Shown: positions 17,068 to 28,300 of the stretch, piece by piece
Layout: each line of letters begins with the position of its first letter
Position numbering within the stretch: the first letter of the stretch is position 1
DNA from: Geitlerinema sp. BBD 1991-9
Lineage (GTDB): Bacteria; Cyanobacteriota; Cyanobacteriia; Cyanobacteriales; Geitlerinemataceae
Assembly (NCBI GenBank): GCA_001657325.1
Contig: LWRO01000028.1
Span: 1-56,140, forward strand
Direction of reading: 5' to 3'
DNA: 56,140 nucleotides
The notes under the pieces: generated by a model
Databases searched by the model: none
Told to the model about the DNA's origin: nothing
The model's input: the letters and a program-made list of their open reading frames with translations, nothing else
Position numbers and translations under genes: made by a program

Positions 17068-20000
17068 ATGGCGGAGCAAACGGGTTGGCAATTTTGGATC
17101 GATCGAGGGGGAACGTTCACCGATGTGGTGGCCAAACGTCCTGACGGCTCGATCGTGACGCACAAACTCCTCTCTGAAAACCCCGAACGCTATGCCGATG
17201 CTTCAGTGCAAGGCATTCGCGATCTCCTGGGATTGCGCCCCGAAGACCCCATTCCCGAATCTGATATTCTCGAAGTCCGCATGGGAACCACGGTGGCCAC
17301 CAACGCCCTACTCGAACGCAAGGGCGATCGAACGGTTCTCGTCATCACGAAGGGCTTCCGCGATGCCTTGCGTATCGGCTATCAAAACCGTCCCGATCTC
17401 TTTGCTCGTGAGATCGTTCTACCGGAAATGCTGTACGAACGAGTTATCGAAGCCGAAGAACGCTACAGCGCTCGGGGTGACGTTTTAACGCCGCTCGACG
17501 AAACGGCGATCGCTGCCCAACTCCAACACGCTTACAACGACGGGATTCGCAGTTGTGCCGTCGTCCTCGTCCACGGCTACCGCTACCCCCAACACGAACG
17601 ACGCATCGCCGATCTTGCTGAGGGCATCGGCTTTACTCAAATCAGCACCTCTCACGCCGTCAGTCCCCTCATGAAATTAGTCGGTCGCGGCGATACGACC
17701 GTTGTCGATGCCTACCTGTCTCCGATTTTACGCCGTTACGTCGATCGCGTCAGCCGCAGCCTGTTTGCATCTCCCAGCGACGATCGACTCGAATTCATGC
17801 AATCGAACGGCGGACTGTCTCCGGCTTCTCAATTTCAAGGTAAGGACAGCATTTTATCGGGCCCGGCTGGCGGGATCGTCGGTGCGGTTCAAACCAGCCG
17901 CCGGGCGGGTTTTTACAAAATCATCTCGTTTGACATGGGTGGAACCTCGACGGATGTGGCCCATTATGCCGGAGAACCTGATGGGACAGTCGAGTACGAG
18001 CGCACCTTCGAGTCTGAGGTGGCGGGGGTGCGAATGCGAGTGCCGATGATGTCAATTCATACGGTGGCGGCTGGGGGTGGCAGTATCTTGAAGTTCGACG
18101 GTTCTCGCTATCGAGTCGGACCGGATTCTGCGGGGGCAAATCCCGGCCCGGCTTGTTATCGACGAGGCGGGCCGCTGACGGTAACGGATTGCAACGCCAT
18201 GTTAGGCCGGATTCAACCGCAGTTTTTCCCGGCCGTTTTCGGTTTGGAGGGGAATTTGCCGCTGGATGTGGCAGTGGTGCGGGAGCAGTTCGATCGACTG
18301 TCTCGGGAAATTCGCGAAGCGACGGGGGACGCTCGCACGCCGGAACGAGTGGCGGCGGGATTTCTCGCGATTGCGGTGGAAAAGATGGCGAACGCGATTA
18401 AGAAGATTTCGCTACAGCGGGGATACGATGTTTCGGAGTACGTCCTCTGTTGTTTTGGCGGTGCGGGGGGACAACACGCCTGCGCGATCGCCGAGTCGTT
18501 GGGGATCGATCGCGTATTGATTCATCCCTACGCAGGCGTACTTTCTGCTTACGGCATGGGACTCGCGGACGTTCGCAATCTCAAGGAAACGTCGGTGGAG
18601 GCGGAGTTGACGGAAGAGACGATCGATCTTCTGCAATCGACCTTTGCGGATTTAGAAGCGGAAGCTAAGCGAGAACTCCTCGCGCCGACATCTGGGAAAC
18701 CCCCGGCGATCTCCGAGATATCGATCGTTCGCAAAGTTCTCCTGAAATATCGCGGGACTGATTCGACGTTATCGGTCGATTTTGCCGATCTTGCGGCCAT
18801 GCAGGCTGAATTTACGGCGATTCACCGCCAGCGTTACGGCTTCGTCACGATCGATAAGCCTTTAATCGTCGATACTGTTTCCGTCGAAGTCATCCGCCAC
18901 AGCGAAACGCCCGAAGAACCGTCGATTGAGGGAACGTCGAGGCGAGGTTCGATCGCAACGGTTTCGAGCTATTTTCAAGATGCGTGGCGAGATACCCCCG
19001 TTTACCGACGAGAGGATTTGCAACCGGGCGATCGAATTTCAGGCCCGGCGATTCTGGTCGAGCCAACGGGGACTAACGTGGTGGAACTGGGATGGGAAGC
19101 TCGACTCAACGATTCGGGCGACTTGATTTTGACGCGGCGGGATGTGGCATCGGCGACTGAACCCCAGACCACTGATATCGACACGGAAAACGCCGATCCC
19201 GTGATGTTAGAGATTTTCAATAATTTATTTCGATCGATCGCCGAACAGATGGGGGTGACGCTGCAAAATACCAGCACGTCGGTCAATATCAAGGAACGGC
19301 TCGATTTTTCTTGTGCGGTCTTTGATGCTGAGGGTCAGCTCGTCGCCAACGCCCCCCACATCCCCGTTCATCTGGGTTCGATGAGTGAAAGCGTGCGAGC
19401 GTTGATTTCCGATCGGGGCGAAACCCTCAAACCGGGCGATGTCTACGTCCTCAACAATCCCTACAACGGCGGGACTCATCTACCGGACATCACGGTTGTC
19501 ACCCCTGTGTTCCCCTTCTCGAATCGAGATGTTGCTGGCCAAGGGGCGGAAACACTCCCCCAACCCTTGTTCTACGTCGCCTCTCGCGGACACCACGCCG
19601 ACATCGGCGGCATCACGCCGGGTTCGATGCCCCCCCACAGTCACCACATTGACGAAGAAGGCATTCTCATCGAACATTTCAAACTCGTCGAAAACGGTAT
19701 TTTTCAAGACCGACGGTTACTCGATTTGTTACAGAACGCTCCGTACCCCGCTCGGAATTCAAACCATAATATTGCCGATTTGCAAGCACAGGTTGCCGCC
19801 AATAAAAAGGGCGTTTCCGAACTTTTGAGGATGGTCGATCGTTACGGACTCAAAACCGTCAATGCTTACATGAAATACGTTCGATCGAATGCTGAATTGT
19901 CGGTTCGACGGGCAATTTCTGTATTAAAAAATGGCACGTGCGATCGAGCATTGGATACGGGTGAAAAGATTCGTGTTAACATCTCGATCGATCCCGACCA

Positions 20001-20763
20001 ACAGTCTGCTCGAATTGATTTTTGGGGTACGTCTGCACAACTTCACAGTAACTTCAACGCACCAACGGCAGTTTGTAAAGCTGCGGTTCTCTATGTCTTC
20101 CGAACCCTCGTCAACGACGATATTCCACTCAACGACGGTTGTTTGAAGCCTATCGAAATTATCGTTCCCGAGGGCTGCTTGTTAAATCCTCAATACCCAG
20201 CGGCCGTTGTGGCTGGGAACGTCGAAACCTCTCAAATCATCACCGATGCTTTATATCAGGCGTTAGGGGTTTTAGCTGGCTCTCAAGGAACGATGAATAA
20301 TTTCACGTTTGGCAACGAGAAATATCAATACTACGAAACCATTTGCGGTGGCTCTGGGGCAGGTAATGGATTTAACGGAACTGATGCAGTGCATACCCAC
20401 ATGACAAATTCGCGCTTGACCGACCCAGAGGTCTTAGAATGGCGCTTTCCCGTAATTTTGGAAGAATTTGCCATCCGAGCAAACAGTGGCGGAAACGGGC
20501 AATTTCGCGGCGGAAACGGGGTCGTCCGTCGCGTCCGCTTTCTCGAACCGATGACGGCATCGATTCTGTCAAGTCACCGAACGGTTGCCCCGGCGGGGTT
20601 ACACGGTGGCGAAAACGGGGCGATGGGGCGAAACTGGGTGCAACGTCGAAATGGATCGATCGAAATCCTCGGAAGTACCGCCACCGTGGATATGGAAGCT
20701 GGAGATGTCTTTGTTATCGAAACCCCTGGAGGGGGAGGGTACGGAAAGACGAGAGTGATATAA
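17068..20763 (+). CDS. 5-oxoprolinase (ATP-hydrolysing), fused HyuA-HyuB form
   Basis: 1231 aa. The N-terminal half (residues 1-700) is HyuA-like: [12 protein letters not shown] is the phosphate-binding loop, [15 protein letters not shown] and [13 protein letters not shown] follow. The C-terminal half (705-1225) is HyuB-like, starting at [20 protein letters not shown], with [23 protein letters not shown] and the final GGGGYG. The single-chain fusion is the form seen in eukaryotic OPLAH and many cyanobacteria. The reaction is ATP-dependent opening of 5-oxoproline to glutamate, recycling a by-product of glutathione turnover and spontaneous glutamine cyclisation. It is separate from the bacterial PxpABC enzyme. 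A hydantoinase activity is the main alternative. Codon use matches its neighbours and no frameshift is seen. Confidence 0.93.
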   Translation: MAEQTGWQFWIDRGGTFTDVVAKRPDGSIVTHKLLSENPERYADASVQGIRDLLGLRPEDPIPESDILEVRMGTTVATNALLERKGDRTVLVITKGFRDALRIGYQNRPDLFAREIVLPEMLYERVIEAEERYSARGDVLTPLDETAIAAQLQHAYNDGIRSCAVVLVHGYRYPQHERRIADLAEGIGFTQISTSHAVSPLMKLVGRGDTTVVDAYLSPILRRYVDRVSRSLFASPSDDRLEFMQSNGGLSPASQFQGKDSILSGPAGGIVGAVQTSRRAGFYKIISFDMGGTSTDVAHYAGEPDGTVEYERTFESEVAGVRMRVPMMSIHTVAAGGGSILKFDGSRYRVGPDSAGANPGPACYRRGGPLTVTDCNAMLGRIQPQFFPAVFGLEGNLPLDVAVVREQFDRLSREIREATGDARTPERVAAGFLAIAVEKMANAIKKISLQRGYDVSEYVLCCFGGAGGQHACAIAESLGIDRVLIHPYAGVLSAYGMGLADVRNLKETSVEAELTEETIDLLQSTFADLEAEAKRELLAPTSGKPPAISEISIVRKVLLKYRGTDSTLSVDFADLAAMQAEFTAIHRQRYGFVTIDKPLIVDTVSVEVIRHSETPEEPSIEGTSRRGSIATVSSYFQDAWRDTPVYRREDLQPGDRISGPAILVEPTGTNVVELGWEARLNDSGDLILTRRDVASATEPQTTDIDTENADPVMLEIFNNLFRSIAEQMGVTLQNTSTSVNIKERLDFSCAVFDAEGQLVANAPHIPVHLGSMSESVRALISDRGETLKPGDVYVLNNPYNGGTHLPDITVVTPVFPFSNRDVAGQGAETLPQPLFYVASRGHHADIGGITPGSMPPHSHHIDEEGILIEHFKLVENGIFQDRRLLDLLQNAPYPARNSNHNIADLQAQVAANKKGVSELLRMVDRYGLKTVNAYMKYVRSNAELSVRRAISVLKNGTCDRALDTGEKIRVNISIDPDQQSARIDFWGTSAQLHSNFNAPTAVCKAAVLYVFRTLVNDDIPLNDGCLKPIEIIVPEGCLLNPQYPAAVVAGNVETSQIITDALYQALGVLAGSQGTMNNFTFGNEKYQYYETICGGSGAGNGFNGTDAVHTHMTNSRLTDPEVLEWRFPVILEEFAIRANSGGNGQFRGGNGVVRRVRFLEPMTASILSSHRTVAPAGLHGGENGAMGRNWVQRRNGSIEILGSTATVDMEAGDVFVIETPGGGGYGKTRVI

Positions 20764-21016
20764 CAGAGTAAAGAGTCGTTCTGAGGAGCGAGGAGCGATC
20801 GGTGAATCGAGGCGGTTAGAACTCTAATGGATTCGCGATCGGCTTCGCCAGTTCGCTGAAATCTTCGGGTTTTACTGGAAATCGCCTGTAATAGTGTTTG
20901 AAACGGCGTTTCAGCCTACGAACGCCTACAAACGCTGTTTCATATCGCTATCCAAGCGTAAAAACCGTATTGGTACGACCTGTATTGAACCTGTATTGAA
21001 TCTGAGGAGATATTCG

Positions 21017-22180
21017 GTGACAACGACAACCATCACGACTCCGGAACAAATCCGCGATGCGCTGCACGATACCTTGAGTCAGATCGGAGATTTTAGCCGC
21101 TGTGCCGTTTTAGACTATCCCCTAACGCGCAACTTAGGAGACCATCTGATTTGGATGGGCTGTATGTTTTATTTAATGAAACTCAAGAATGCGTCGATCG
21201 ACTATGTTGCTTGTATTGAAGAGTTTTCAGAATCTGAATTAGAAAAATCAGCCGGCAATGCACCCATCCTTTTTACTGGGGGAGGTAGTTTGGGTGATTT
21301 GTGGATGCGCCATCAATCATTTCGGGAAAAAATTATTAGCCAGTATCGAGATCGTCCGATCGTCATTCTGCCGCAGAGCCTGTTTCTTTCTGACGAAGAA
21401 AGTGGAAAGCGCATCGCAAAAGTCTTTAACAGTCATCCCAACTTGACGATTTGCGTTCGCGATAATTACAGCTACGAACTCGCTCAACGCTATTTCGATG
21501 GATGTCGTGTTTTGAAATGCCCCGATCTGGCCTTTCATTTGGTCGGACTTTCGGGGTTGTCTAACCAAACTTCGGAGCCTAAGCGTTCAGTTTTATATCA
21601 TTGTCGAAGTGACAAAGAACTCAATCGGAATTCGTCTCCGATAGAACTTAACTTACCCAATGTTGAGGTTTCTGATTGGGAAGCCTATAAAAAGCGAGTG
21701 TTTTTGAGCGAATGGATTTCTTATGAGTATAAAGATCTTCCCATTCATTGGTCGCTTCAAAACCTTTTGAATCTCGCACGTCGGATGGCTTACAGCAGCC
21801 GAATTCACGGATCGGGGGTTTGGCAAGAATGGTTCGACCGCCAGAAATGGCAACAGTTCCATCCCGATTCACCGCTTTTGAAGCAAATGGATAAACCGTA
21901 TCTCCAACATCGGAGTTGGGGATTTACCTACAGCGGCATTTTGCAGTTTCAAAAATACAAGTCGATCGTCACGAACCGCTTGCACGGTCACATTCTCGCC
22001 GTCATGATGCGCGTCCCCCATGTTTTCCTGGCTAATGTTTACCACAAAAATCAAGGATTTTACGAGACGTGGACATCCGAACTTCCCTATTGTAGGTTTG
22101 TTAAAGATATTTCGGAAGTGGAAGGAGCTGCTCGTGAATTGATCGAACGCTATCCTGATGGATATGTTTCGTCATCGTGA
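21017..22180 (+). CDS. Polysaccharide pyruvyl transferase family protein
   Basis: 387 aa from GTG 21017, which has GAGGAGA at 21004-21010 seven bases upstream. The open frame reaches back to 20894, but those 41 codons lack both a ribosome site and family character. The N-terminal NLGDHLIWMGC and the FTGGGSLGDLW loop fit the family, and the C-terminal VTNRLHGHILAVMMRVPHV matches its conserved RLHG motif. Such enzymes move pyruvate from PEP onto sugar hydroxyls of surface polysaccharides as ketals. The next gene downstream looks like a glycosyltransferase, consistent with a small surface-polysaccharide cluster. The sugar acceptor is unknown. Confidence 0.88.
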   Translation: MTTTTITTPEQIRDALHDTLSQIGDFSRCAVLDYPLTRNLGDHLIWMGCMFYLMKLKNASIDYVACIEEFSESELEKSAGNAPILFTGGGSLGDLWMRHQSFREKIISQYRDRPIVILPQSLFLSDEESGKRIAKVFNSHPNLTICVRDNYSYELAQRYFDGCRVLKCPDLAFHLVGLSGLSNQTSEPKRSVLYHCRSDKELNRNSSPIELNLPNVEVSDWEAYKKRVFLSEWISYEYKDLPIHWSLQNLLNLARRMAYSSRIHGSGVWQEWFDRQKWQQFHPDSPLLKQMDKPYLQHRSWGFTYSGILQFQKYKSIVTNRLHGHILAVMMRVPHVFLANVYHKNQGFYETWTSELPYCRFVKDISEVEGAARELIERYPDGYVSSS

Positions 22181-22243
22181 TTGGGGACTTTAGGGATTTT
22201 GGAAGTTGTGAGAATTTTGGAAGTTCTGCAAAATTCCCGAGCG

Positions 22244-22412
22244 GTATCGTTTCCAACACTCACTGGCATTTAATAGGCGTAGGGTGTGTGAGCGGGCGAC
22301 AAAATTCGGCTGAAGTCGAGATGAATTAGAGGCCCGCGTAACGCACCGACAACGATTTTGACAGTCTTGAGATGCCGCCGTATCGTTTCTAGCACTCACT
22401 GGCATTTAATAG
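22244..22412. repeat. Pair of 33-bp direct repeats flanking a palindromic segment
   Basis: GTATCGTTTCYARCACTCAC plus CTGGCATTTAATAG occurs at 22244-22276 and again at 22380-22412, 136 bases apart, with two or so differences. Between them are an arm GGGTGTGTGAGCGGGC (about 22283-22299) and a facing arm GCCCGCGTAACGCACC (about 22332-22347), which form an imperfect inverted repeat. The second direct repeat lies just before the probable GTG start of the next gene, so it is part of that gene's leader. Confidence 0.75.
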
Positions 22413-22423
22413 AGATAAAGATC

Positions 22424-23530
22424 GTGTCTCCAAACCTGTCTGACTTACCGCCGATTTACTTCTATATTCCTCGAGAAGACTGGCCGGATGACGGCATTCC
22501 CGAAACGCCAAACGTCTATTGGCAAAATTTCGGAGGAGGGATCACGGCTGGGGTTTATGCCTGGACGGTGCAAACCTATCAGTATCTCAAAGCGGACGGT
22601 TTACCCTGTCAACTCGTGGGAGAACTGCCCGATGAGGGGATTCTTTTTTCTCACCGTCGATCGATTCCCGACGATTTTAAGCCCGGGCCGAACCTCCTGT
22701 TCGTTTGTTTGAAAGCCGAACGCAACCGCCACCCTTACGCTCAGTTGCACGTTGTGGGCAATCCACTCGACTTACAGTCCCAAAGTCTCGTTCCTGGAGA
22801 TCGATGGCTGTTATCGAACGATCGACACTACATTCCACACTGGCCTCAACCGGGATTGATCCCGCGCGATCCCGAACGGGGCGATCGATTTGAAAACGTT
22901 GCCTTTTTTGGTGAAGGACGAAACGTCGCCCCCGAACTGCGAGAATCGTCTTGGCTCGAACACCTCAACGAGTTGGGACTAACATGGCATCTGGTCGATC
23001 GAAACCGGCGAGATCGCTGGAACGACTTTAGCTACGTCGATACGATTATCGCAGTTCGTCAGTTTCACAATACGGCGGATTACGCCTGGAAGCCCGCTCT
23101 CAAACTGTACAACGCTTGGCACGCTGGCATTCCAGCAATTCTCGGCCGGGGCGAGTCGGCCTATCGTTTAGAACGTCGCAGCCATTTGGACTACATCGAA
23201 GTCAATACCCTCGACGAAACCCTTGCCGCCTTAAAACGGTTGCGAGACGATCTGGAATTCCGTCACGCCGTCATCGAAAACGGGCGGCGGCGGGCTGAAG
23301 AAACCCAGCCGGAAAATCTCGTCAAGCAGTGGCAAAACTTCGTACTCGATCGAGCGGTTCCGGCTTACCAACATTGGCGAAATTCTCCCGCCATCGTCCA
23401 ACAAGCTTACTTAAAACGTTGTGATTTAGCCGTCAACACTGAAAATGCTAGAAAAGGCTTGCAAAAAATGCGAAATCAACTGGGAATTCGGACTCGATTG
23501 CGAGCCATTACATCGAAGCTAAAATCCTAG
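22424..23530 (+). CDS. Glycosyltransferase-like protein of a surface-polysaccharide pair
   Basis: 368 aa from GTG 22424. The open frame continues up to 22358, but that part overlaps a direct repeat and is unlikely to be translated. The sequence begins LPPIYFYIPREDWPDDGIPE and has a two-domain layout: an N-terminal half ending near HYIPHWPQPGLIPRDP, then VAFFGEGRNVAPELRESSW and KLYNAWHAGIPAILGRGESAY. The last resembles the donor-site end of GT-B enzymes. I do not recognise an exact family. The gene follows the pyruvyl transferase gene in the same direction across 243 bases. The basic C-terminus (KMRNQLGIRTRLRAITSKLKS read in parts) may bind membrane or be unstructured. Confidence 0.6.
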   Translation: MSPNLSDLPPIYFYIPREDWPDDGIPETPNVYWQNFGGGITAGVYAWTVQTYQYLKADGLPCQLVGELPDEGILFSHRRSIPDDFKPGPNLLFVCLKAERNRHPYAQLHVVGNPLDLQSQSLVPGDRWLLSNDRHYIPHWPQPGLIPRDPERGDRFENVAFFGEGRNVAPELRESSWLEHLNELGLTWHLVDRNRRDRWNDFSYVDTIIAVRQFHNTADYAWKPALKLYNAWHAGIPAILGRGESAYRLERRSHLDYIEVNTLDETLAALKRLRDDLEFRHAVIENGRRRAEETQPENLVKQWQNFVLDRAVPAYQHWRNSPAIVQQAYLKRCDLAVNTENARKGLQKMRNQLGIRTRLRAITSKLKS

Positions 23531-23777
23531 GAACATTTCGGGGGATTGTCATCAGTTTGGTTGTCCCTGCGTCTCGGACTCAACCCTTCGATCGAACCAC
23601 TCGATCGATATATGTGAATACGGTGTGGGGTTGAGATCGATTGCGTCGTCAATCTATTTTCTCGATCGATCTCACCTCACGTAAAACCCGTCTTTATCCT
23701 TGAGTATTTTTACTTTTTTGTGACAAAACTTATCATCGGAACCGTTTTGAATTGTGAGCGGGGTCGGGATGTCCTAG

Positions 23778-25160
<1,383 letters not shown>

Positions 25161-25333
25161 GATCGGTGCTTCGTGCCGACCCTCCAGCATCACGATCGTG
25201 CGTTCCCTCTCGCTTTTCCTAGACTGGAGCAGGCGAGGGGGACGTTCGGGTTTCGTCCCTAGCCGTCGTTTGCGGTAGCGGAGCGTAGCTCCATCGATTA
25301 GAATTTTCAGCAATTCCCCATCGCCAATTTTCG

Positions 25334-26389
25334 ATGAAATACTTGCATCTGATCTCGCCAGACACGCAATTTCAGAAACTCACAGAGCCGTTTGTCCTCG
25401 AATCGGGAGACGTGTTAGTTGGGGTCGAGGTGGCGTATCGAACGTGGGGTCAGTTAAACGAAAATGGCGACAACGCAATTCACATTTGTCACGCACTCAC
25501 GGGAAGTGCTGATGCCGATCTGTGGTGGGGCCCGCTCTTCGGTACGGGGAAAGTGTTTGACGAAGGGCGCGATTTTATTGTTTGCAGTAACGTCCTCGGG
25601 AGTTGTTACGGGACGACTGGCCCGACTTCGATCGATGCGGCCACGGGACAGGTCTACGGCCCGAGCTTTCCCTCCATTACCGTGCGCGATATGGTGCGCC
25701 TGCAAGCGGCGTTGTTGCAAAATTTGGGCGTGCGGAAGTTGAAAATGGCCATCGGTGGCTCTTTAGGTGGAATGCAGGTGTTGGAGTGGGGCAAGCTCTA
25801 CCCGGATTTCGTCGAGTCGGTGGTTTCGATCGCTGCCTCCGGACGACATTCGGCTTGGTGTATCGGCCTCAGTGAAGCTCAGCGACAAGCGATCTACGCC
25901 GATCCGAACTGGCAGGGGGGACGCTACCGGGAAGATGCACCCCCCGCCCAGGGCTTGGCAACGGCTCGCACGATCGCGATGATTTCTTATCGCGCCTACG
26001 GCAGTTTTGAAAAGCGCTTCGGACGGAAGCTTCAACCGACGGGCGAATTTGCGGTTAAGAGCTATCTCAACTATCAAGGGCGAAAATTGGTCGATCGATT
26101 TGATGCCAATACGTATTTGACGTTGATCGATGCCATGGACACGCACGACATTTCAGAAGGAACGGGCAATTATTACGACGTTCTGAGATCGATCGTCCAA
26201 CCCACGCTCGTCGTTGCCATTGACTCCGATCTGCTCTATCCTCCGGTCGAACAGCAAGAACTCACCCAGTTCATGCCCAACGCTCGCCTCGAATGGCTGT
26301 ATTCGCCCCACGGACACGATGCGTTTCTCATTGACATGGATACGCTGAATCATTTAGTGGTCGATTTCACCCGTTCGATATCGGATTGA
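25334..26389 (+). CDS. metX: Homoserine O-acetyltransferase
   Basis: 351 aa alpha/beta hydrolase. The nucleophile Ser is in GGSLGGMQVLEW (about residue 141), the acid is in IDSDLLYPP, and the His is in SPHGHDAFL near the C-terminus. All three elements of the triad and the NVLGSCYGTTGP oxyanion segment are present. It acetylates homoserine with acetyl-CoA, feeding metY directly upstream. Together they give the direct-sulfhydrylation route to methionine. Family members can use succinyl-CoA instead; sequence reading alone does not settle that. Confidence 0.95.
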   Translation: MKYLHLISPDTQFQKLTEPFVLESGDVLVGVEVAYRTWGQLNENGDNAIHICHALTGSADADLWWGPLFGTGKVFDEGRDFIVCSNVLGSCYGTTGPTSIDAATGQVYGPSFPSITVRDMVRLQAALLQNLGVRKLKMAIGGSLGGMQVLEWGKLYPDFVESVVSIAASGRHSAWCIGLSEAQRQAIYADPNWQGGRYREDAPPAQGLATARTIAMISYRAYGSFEKRFGRKLQPTGEFAVKSYLNYQGRKLVDRFDANTYLTLIDAMDTHDISEGTGNYYDVLRSIVQPTLVVAIDSDLLYPPVEQQELTQFMPNARLEWLYSPHGHDAFLIDMDTLNHLVVDFTRSISD

Positions 26390-26588
26390 ATCGGTATTTT
26401 TGGATGTTTCTCGGTTGTCCGTTCTCGATCGAAAAGCGCCGATTCAAAAATGAAATGCAACGATCGAGCGTTACATCACCGAACAACAAATCTCGCTCGA
26501 TCGTGACAAAATAGAAGTGGGGATCGCCCGGTTTGCCGCTCCAATATCCCCAAATGCCAGAGTGTCCTCACTCAAATTTTGACGGGCC

Positions 26589-27875
26589 ATGCCTGAATCT
26601 TTATTTGCCGATGCCATGACAAGGCTGGACAAAGCCTTGCAATACGTGTCGATTTCTGACGACGCGATCGAACGCCTCAAATATCCCAAAGCAAGTCTCA
26701 CGGTCTCGATTCCCGTTCGCCTCGATCGCGGTGACCTCAAGGTGTTTCAAGGTTACCGCGTTCGCTACGACGATACCCGAGGGCCCACGAAAGGTGGCGT
26801 TCGCTACCATCCCAACGTCAATCTCGATGAAGTGCAATCTCTCGCGTTTTGGATGACGTTCAAATGTGCTGCCCTCAAGTTACCCTTCGGTGGCGCGAAA
26901 GGGGGCATCTCGGTCAATCCGAAAGCGCTCTCTCGGATGGAACTCGAACGACTCAGTCGAGCTTATATCGATGCCATCGCAGACTTTATCGGCCCGGACA
27001 TCGATATTCCCGCCCCCGATATGTACACGAACCCAACGGTGATGGGGTGGATGATGGATCAGTACAGCATCATCCAGCGCAAGCTCTGTCCGGCGGTGGT
27101 GACGGGAAAACCCACTGCGATTGGTGGTAGTCTGGGACGGGAAACAGCAACGGCAACAGGCGCGTTTTTCGTCACGAACGCGATCCTGTCGAAATTCGAT
27201 CGACCTCCTCAGCAAACCACAGTTGCAATTCAAGGCTTTGGGAATGCGGGATCGGTGTTAGCCGAACTCTTGCACCATGCGGGATACAAAGTCGTCGCCG
27301 TCAGCGATTCTAAAGGTGCAATTTACTGTCGTGAAGGACTCGACATTCCCAGCATTCGTCACTATCGCGAAGCTCATAAAGGCATTACAGCGGTTTACTG
27401 TGAAGGCACGATTTGCAATATCGCCGAACACGAAATTCTTACCAATGCCGAACTCTTGACCCTCGATGTGGACGTTCTAATTCCCGCAGCCTTGGAAAAC
27501 CAAATCACGCTGGATAATGCAAACGACATCCGGGCGAAATATATTTTTGAAGTTGCCAACGGGCCGATCGATTCGTCAGCCGATGGCGTTTTGGAACGGC
27601 GAGGCATTTATGTCGTTCCTGATATCCTCGTTAACGCAGGCGGTGTCACGGTCAGCTATTTTGAATGGTTGCAAAATCGAAGCGGACTGTATTGGAGCCT
27701 GGAAGACGTTCAGCAACGCTTGCAGGCGAAAATGGAGGCGGAAACCGAGTGTATTTGGCAGCAATCTCGCGATCTGTCGGTTTCCCTCCGAACAGCTGCT
27801 TACGTCCATGCACTGCAGCGGTTAGGTGAAGCCCTAGAAGCGAAAGGGACGCGCAACTATTTCGTTAAGGGTTAG
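26589..27875 (+). CDS. gdhA: Glu/Leu/Phe/Val dehydrogenase
   Basis: 428 aa, the length of the hexameric NAD-type glutamate dehydrogenases. Catalytic region KLPFGGAKGG (Lys near residue 104), with the substrate Lys in GPTKGGVRYHP. Later motifs are PAPDMYTNPTVMGWMMDQY and the nucleotide-binding GFGNAGSVLAELLHHAGYKVV (read in parts). It interconverts glutamate and 2-oxoglutarate plus ammonia. Cyanobacteria assimilate ammonia mainly through GS-GOGAT, so this enzyme may be anabolic at high ammonia or catabolic. I found no NtcA-type GTA-N8-TAC site in the 199-base upstream gap. The stop codon is followed within a base or so by transposon-derived DNA (27876-28226). Confidence 0.92.
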   Translation: MPESLFADAMTRLDKALQYVSISDDAIERLKYPKASLTVSIPVRLDRGDLKVFQGYRVRYDDTRGPTKGGVRYHPNVNLDEVQSLAFWMTFKCAALKLPFGGAKGGISVNPKALSRMELERLSRAYIDAIADFIGPDIDIPAPDMYTNPTVMGWMMDQYSIIQRKLCPAVVTGKPTAIGGSLGRETATATGAFFVTNAILSKFDRPPQQTTVAIQGFGNAGSVLAELLHHAGYKVVAVSDSKGAIYCREGLDIPSIRHYREAHKGITAVYCEGTICNIAEHEILTNAELLTLDVDVLIPAALENQITLDNANDIRAKYIFEVANGPIDSSADGVLERRGIYVVPDILVNAGGVTVSYFEWLQNRSGLYWSLEDVQQRLQAKMEAETECIWQQSRDLSVSLRTAAYVHALQRLGEALEAKGTRNYFVKG

Positions 27876-28226
27876 CTAAAACAGCAAAAGCACCGCGCTC
27901 TGGCGTAGCCGAGCGTCGGGATGAATGCGAGCGAGTTGACTGACGATTCCATCCCCGAGTCGAATTCCAAGCGCAGCGTGGAACAGCGGCGGGGTGGATG
28001 AGGAAACGAGCAAAAACTGGGTAGAATTGGTATATCTTGGCCCTCCATGTCATAAGCGAAAACCAAGCTAATCGGTACAGGTGGCCAGAAAAAGTATGGG
28101 TCTGGGGAACCCGGACTCCTGCCCTTGGAGGCAATGTAAGACCAATAGAACTCCGGAGTTCTGGTGGCTATTGCCAATGAATGGGGAAGCCCGTGCTGCA
28201 CCGTAGGTCAGTGTCGGGTAGTTCAC
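27876..28226 (+). mobile_element. Internally deleted tnpB (IS200/IS605-type) element, non-autonomous
   Basis: About 350 bases with both element ends but almost no transposase gene. The left-end hairpin at 27893-27920 matches the left ends at 96-128 and 45352-45384 outside its inner stem. The right-end hairpin at 28190-28218 and the terminal TTCAC (28222-28226) match the right end of the complete element, which closes with GTCAC. In between, a frame ending at the TGA 28178-28180 reads ALGGNVRPIELRSSGGYCQ, with the look of a TnpB C-terminus. The exact left boundary is unclear but lies at the gdhA stop. A 16-bp perfect palindrome is at 28147-28162. It is best read as a deletion derivative (PATE/MITE-like). 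Confidence 0.7.
28100..28226 (+). ncRNA. Candidate stand-alone omega-RNA (tnpB right-end RNA)
   Basis: The right end of the deleted element keeps the nested hairpin of TnpB guide RNAs: CCCGTGCTG, inner ACC-GTA-GGT, then CAGTGTCGGG, ending at 28218 and closing with TTCAC at 28226. Compared with the complete element (43930-43960), two C-G/G-C pairs became U-G/G-U. These still pair in RNA of this strand but would mismatch on the other strand. Any guide would be read from the flank starting at 28227 (TCGAACCC...). The 5' limit is a guess, and no promoter was identified. Confidence 0.4.
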
Positions 28227-28235
28227 TCGAACCCC

Positions 28236-28273
28236 CCCCCGTAGAGCTGTTGCATGCAACGCCTCTACGGGGG
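28236..28273. repeat. Palindromic repeat GTAGAG-GTTGCATGCAAC-CTCTAC with C/G extension
   Basis: An 11-bp perfect stem (28236-28246 with 28263-28273) encloses the 12-bp palindrome GTTGCATGCAAC (28249-28260). This core is a widespread cyanobacterial dispersed palindrome. It lies between the convergent gdhA and sigma factor genes, starting 10 bases after the deleted transposon's right end, and could work as a terminator for both. Confidence 0.8.
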
Positions 28274-28300
28274 CAATTTCCCGTTTCTGTATTTCCCGGT

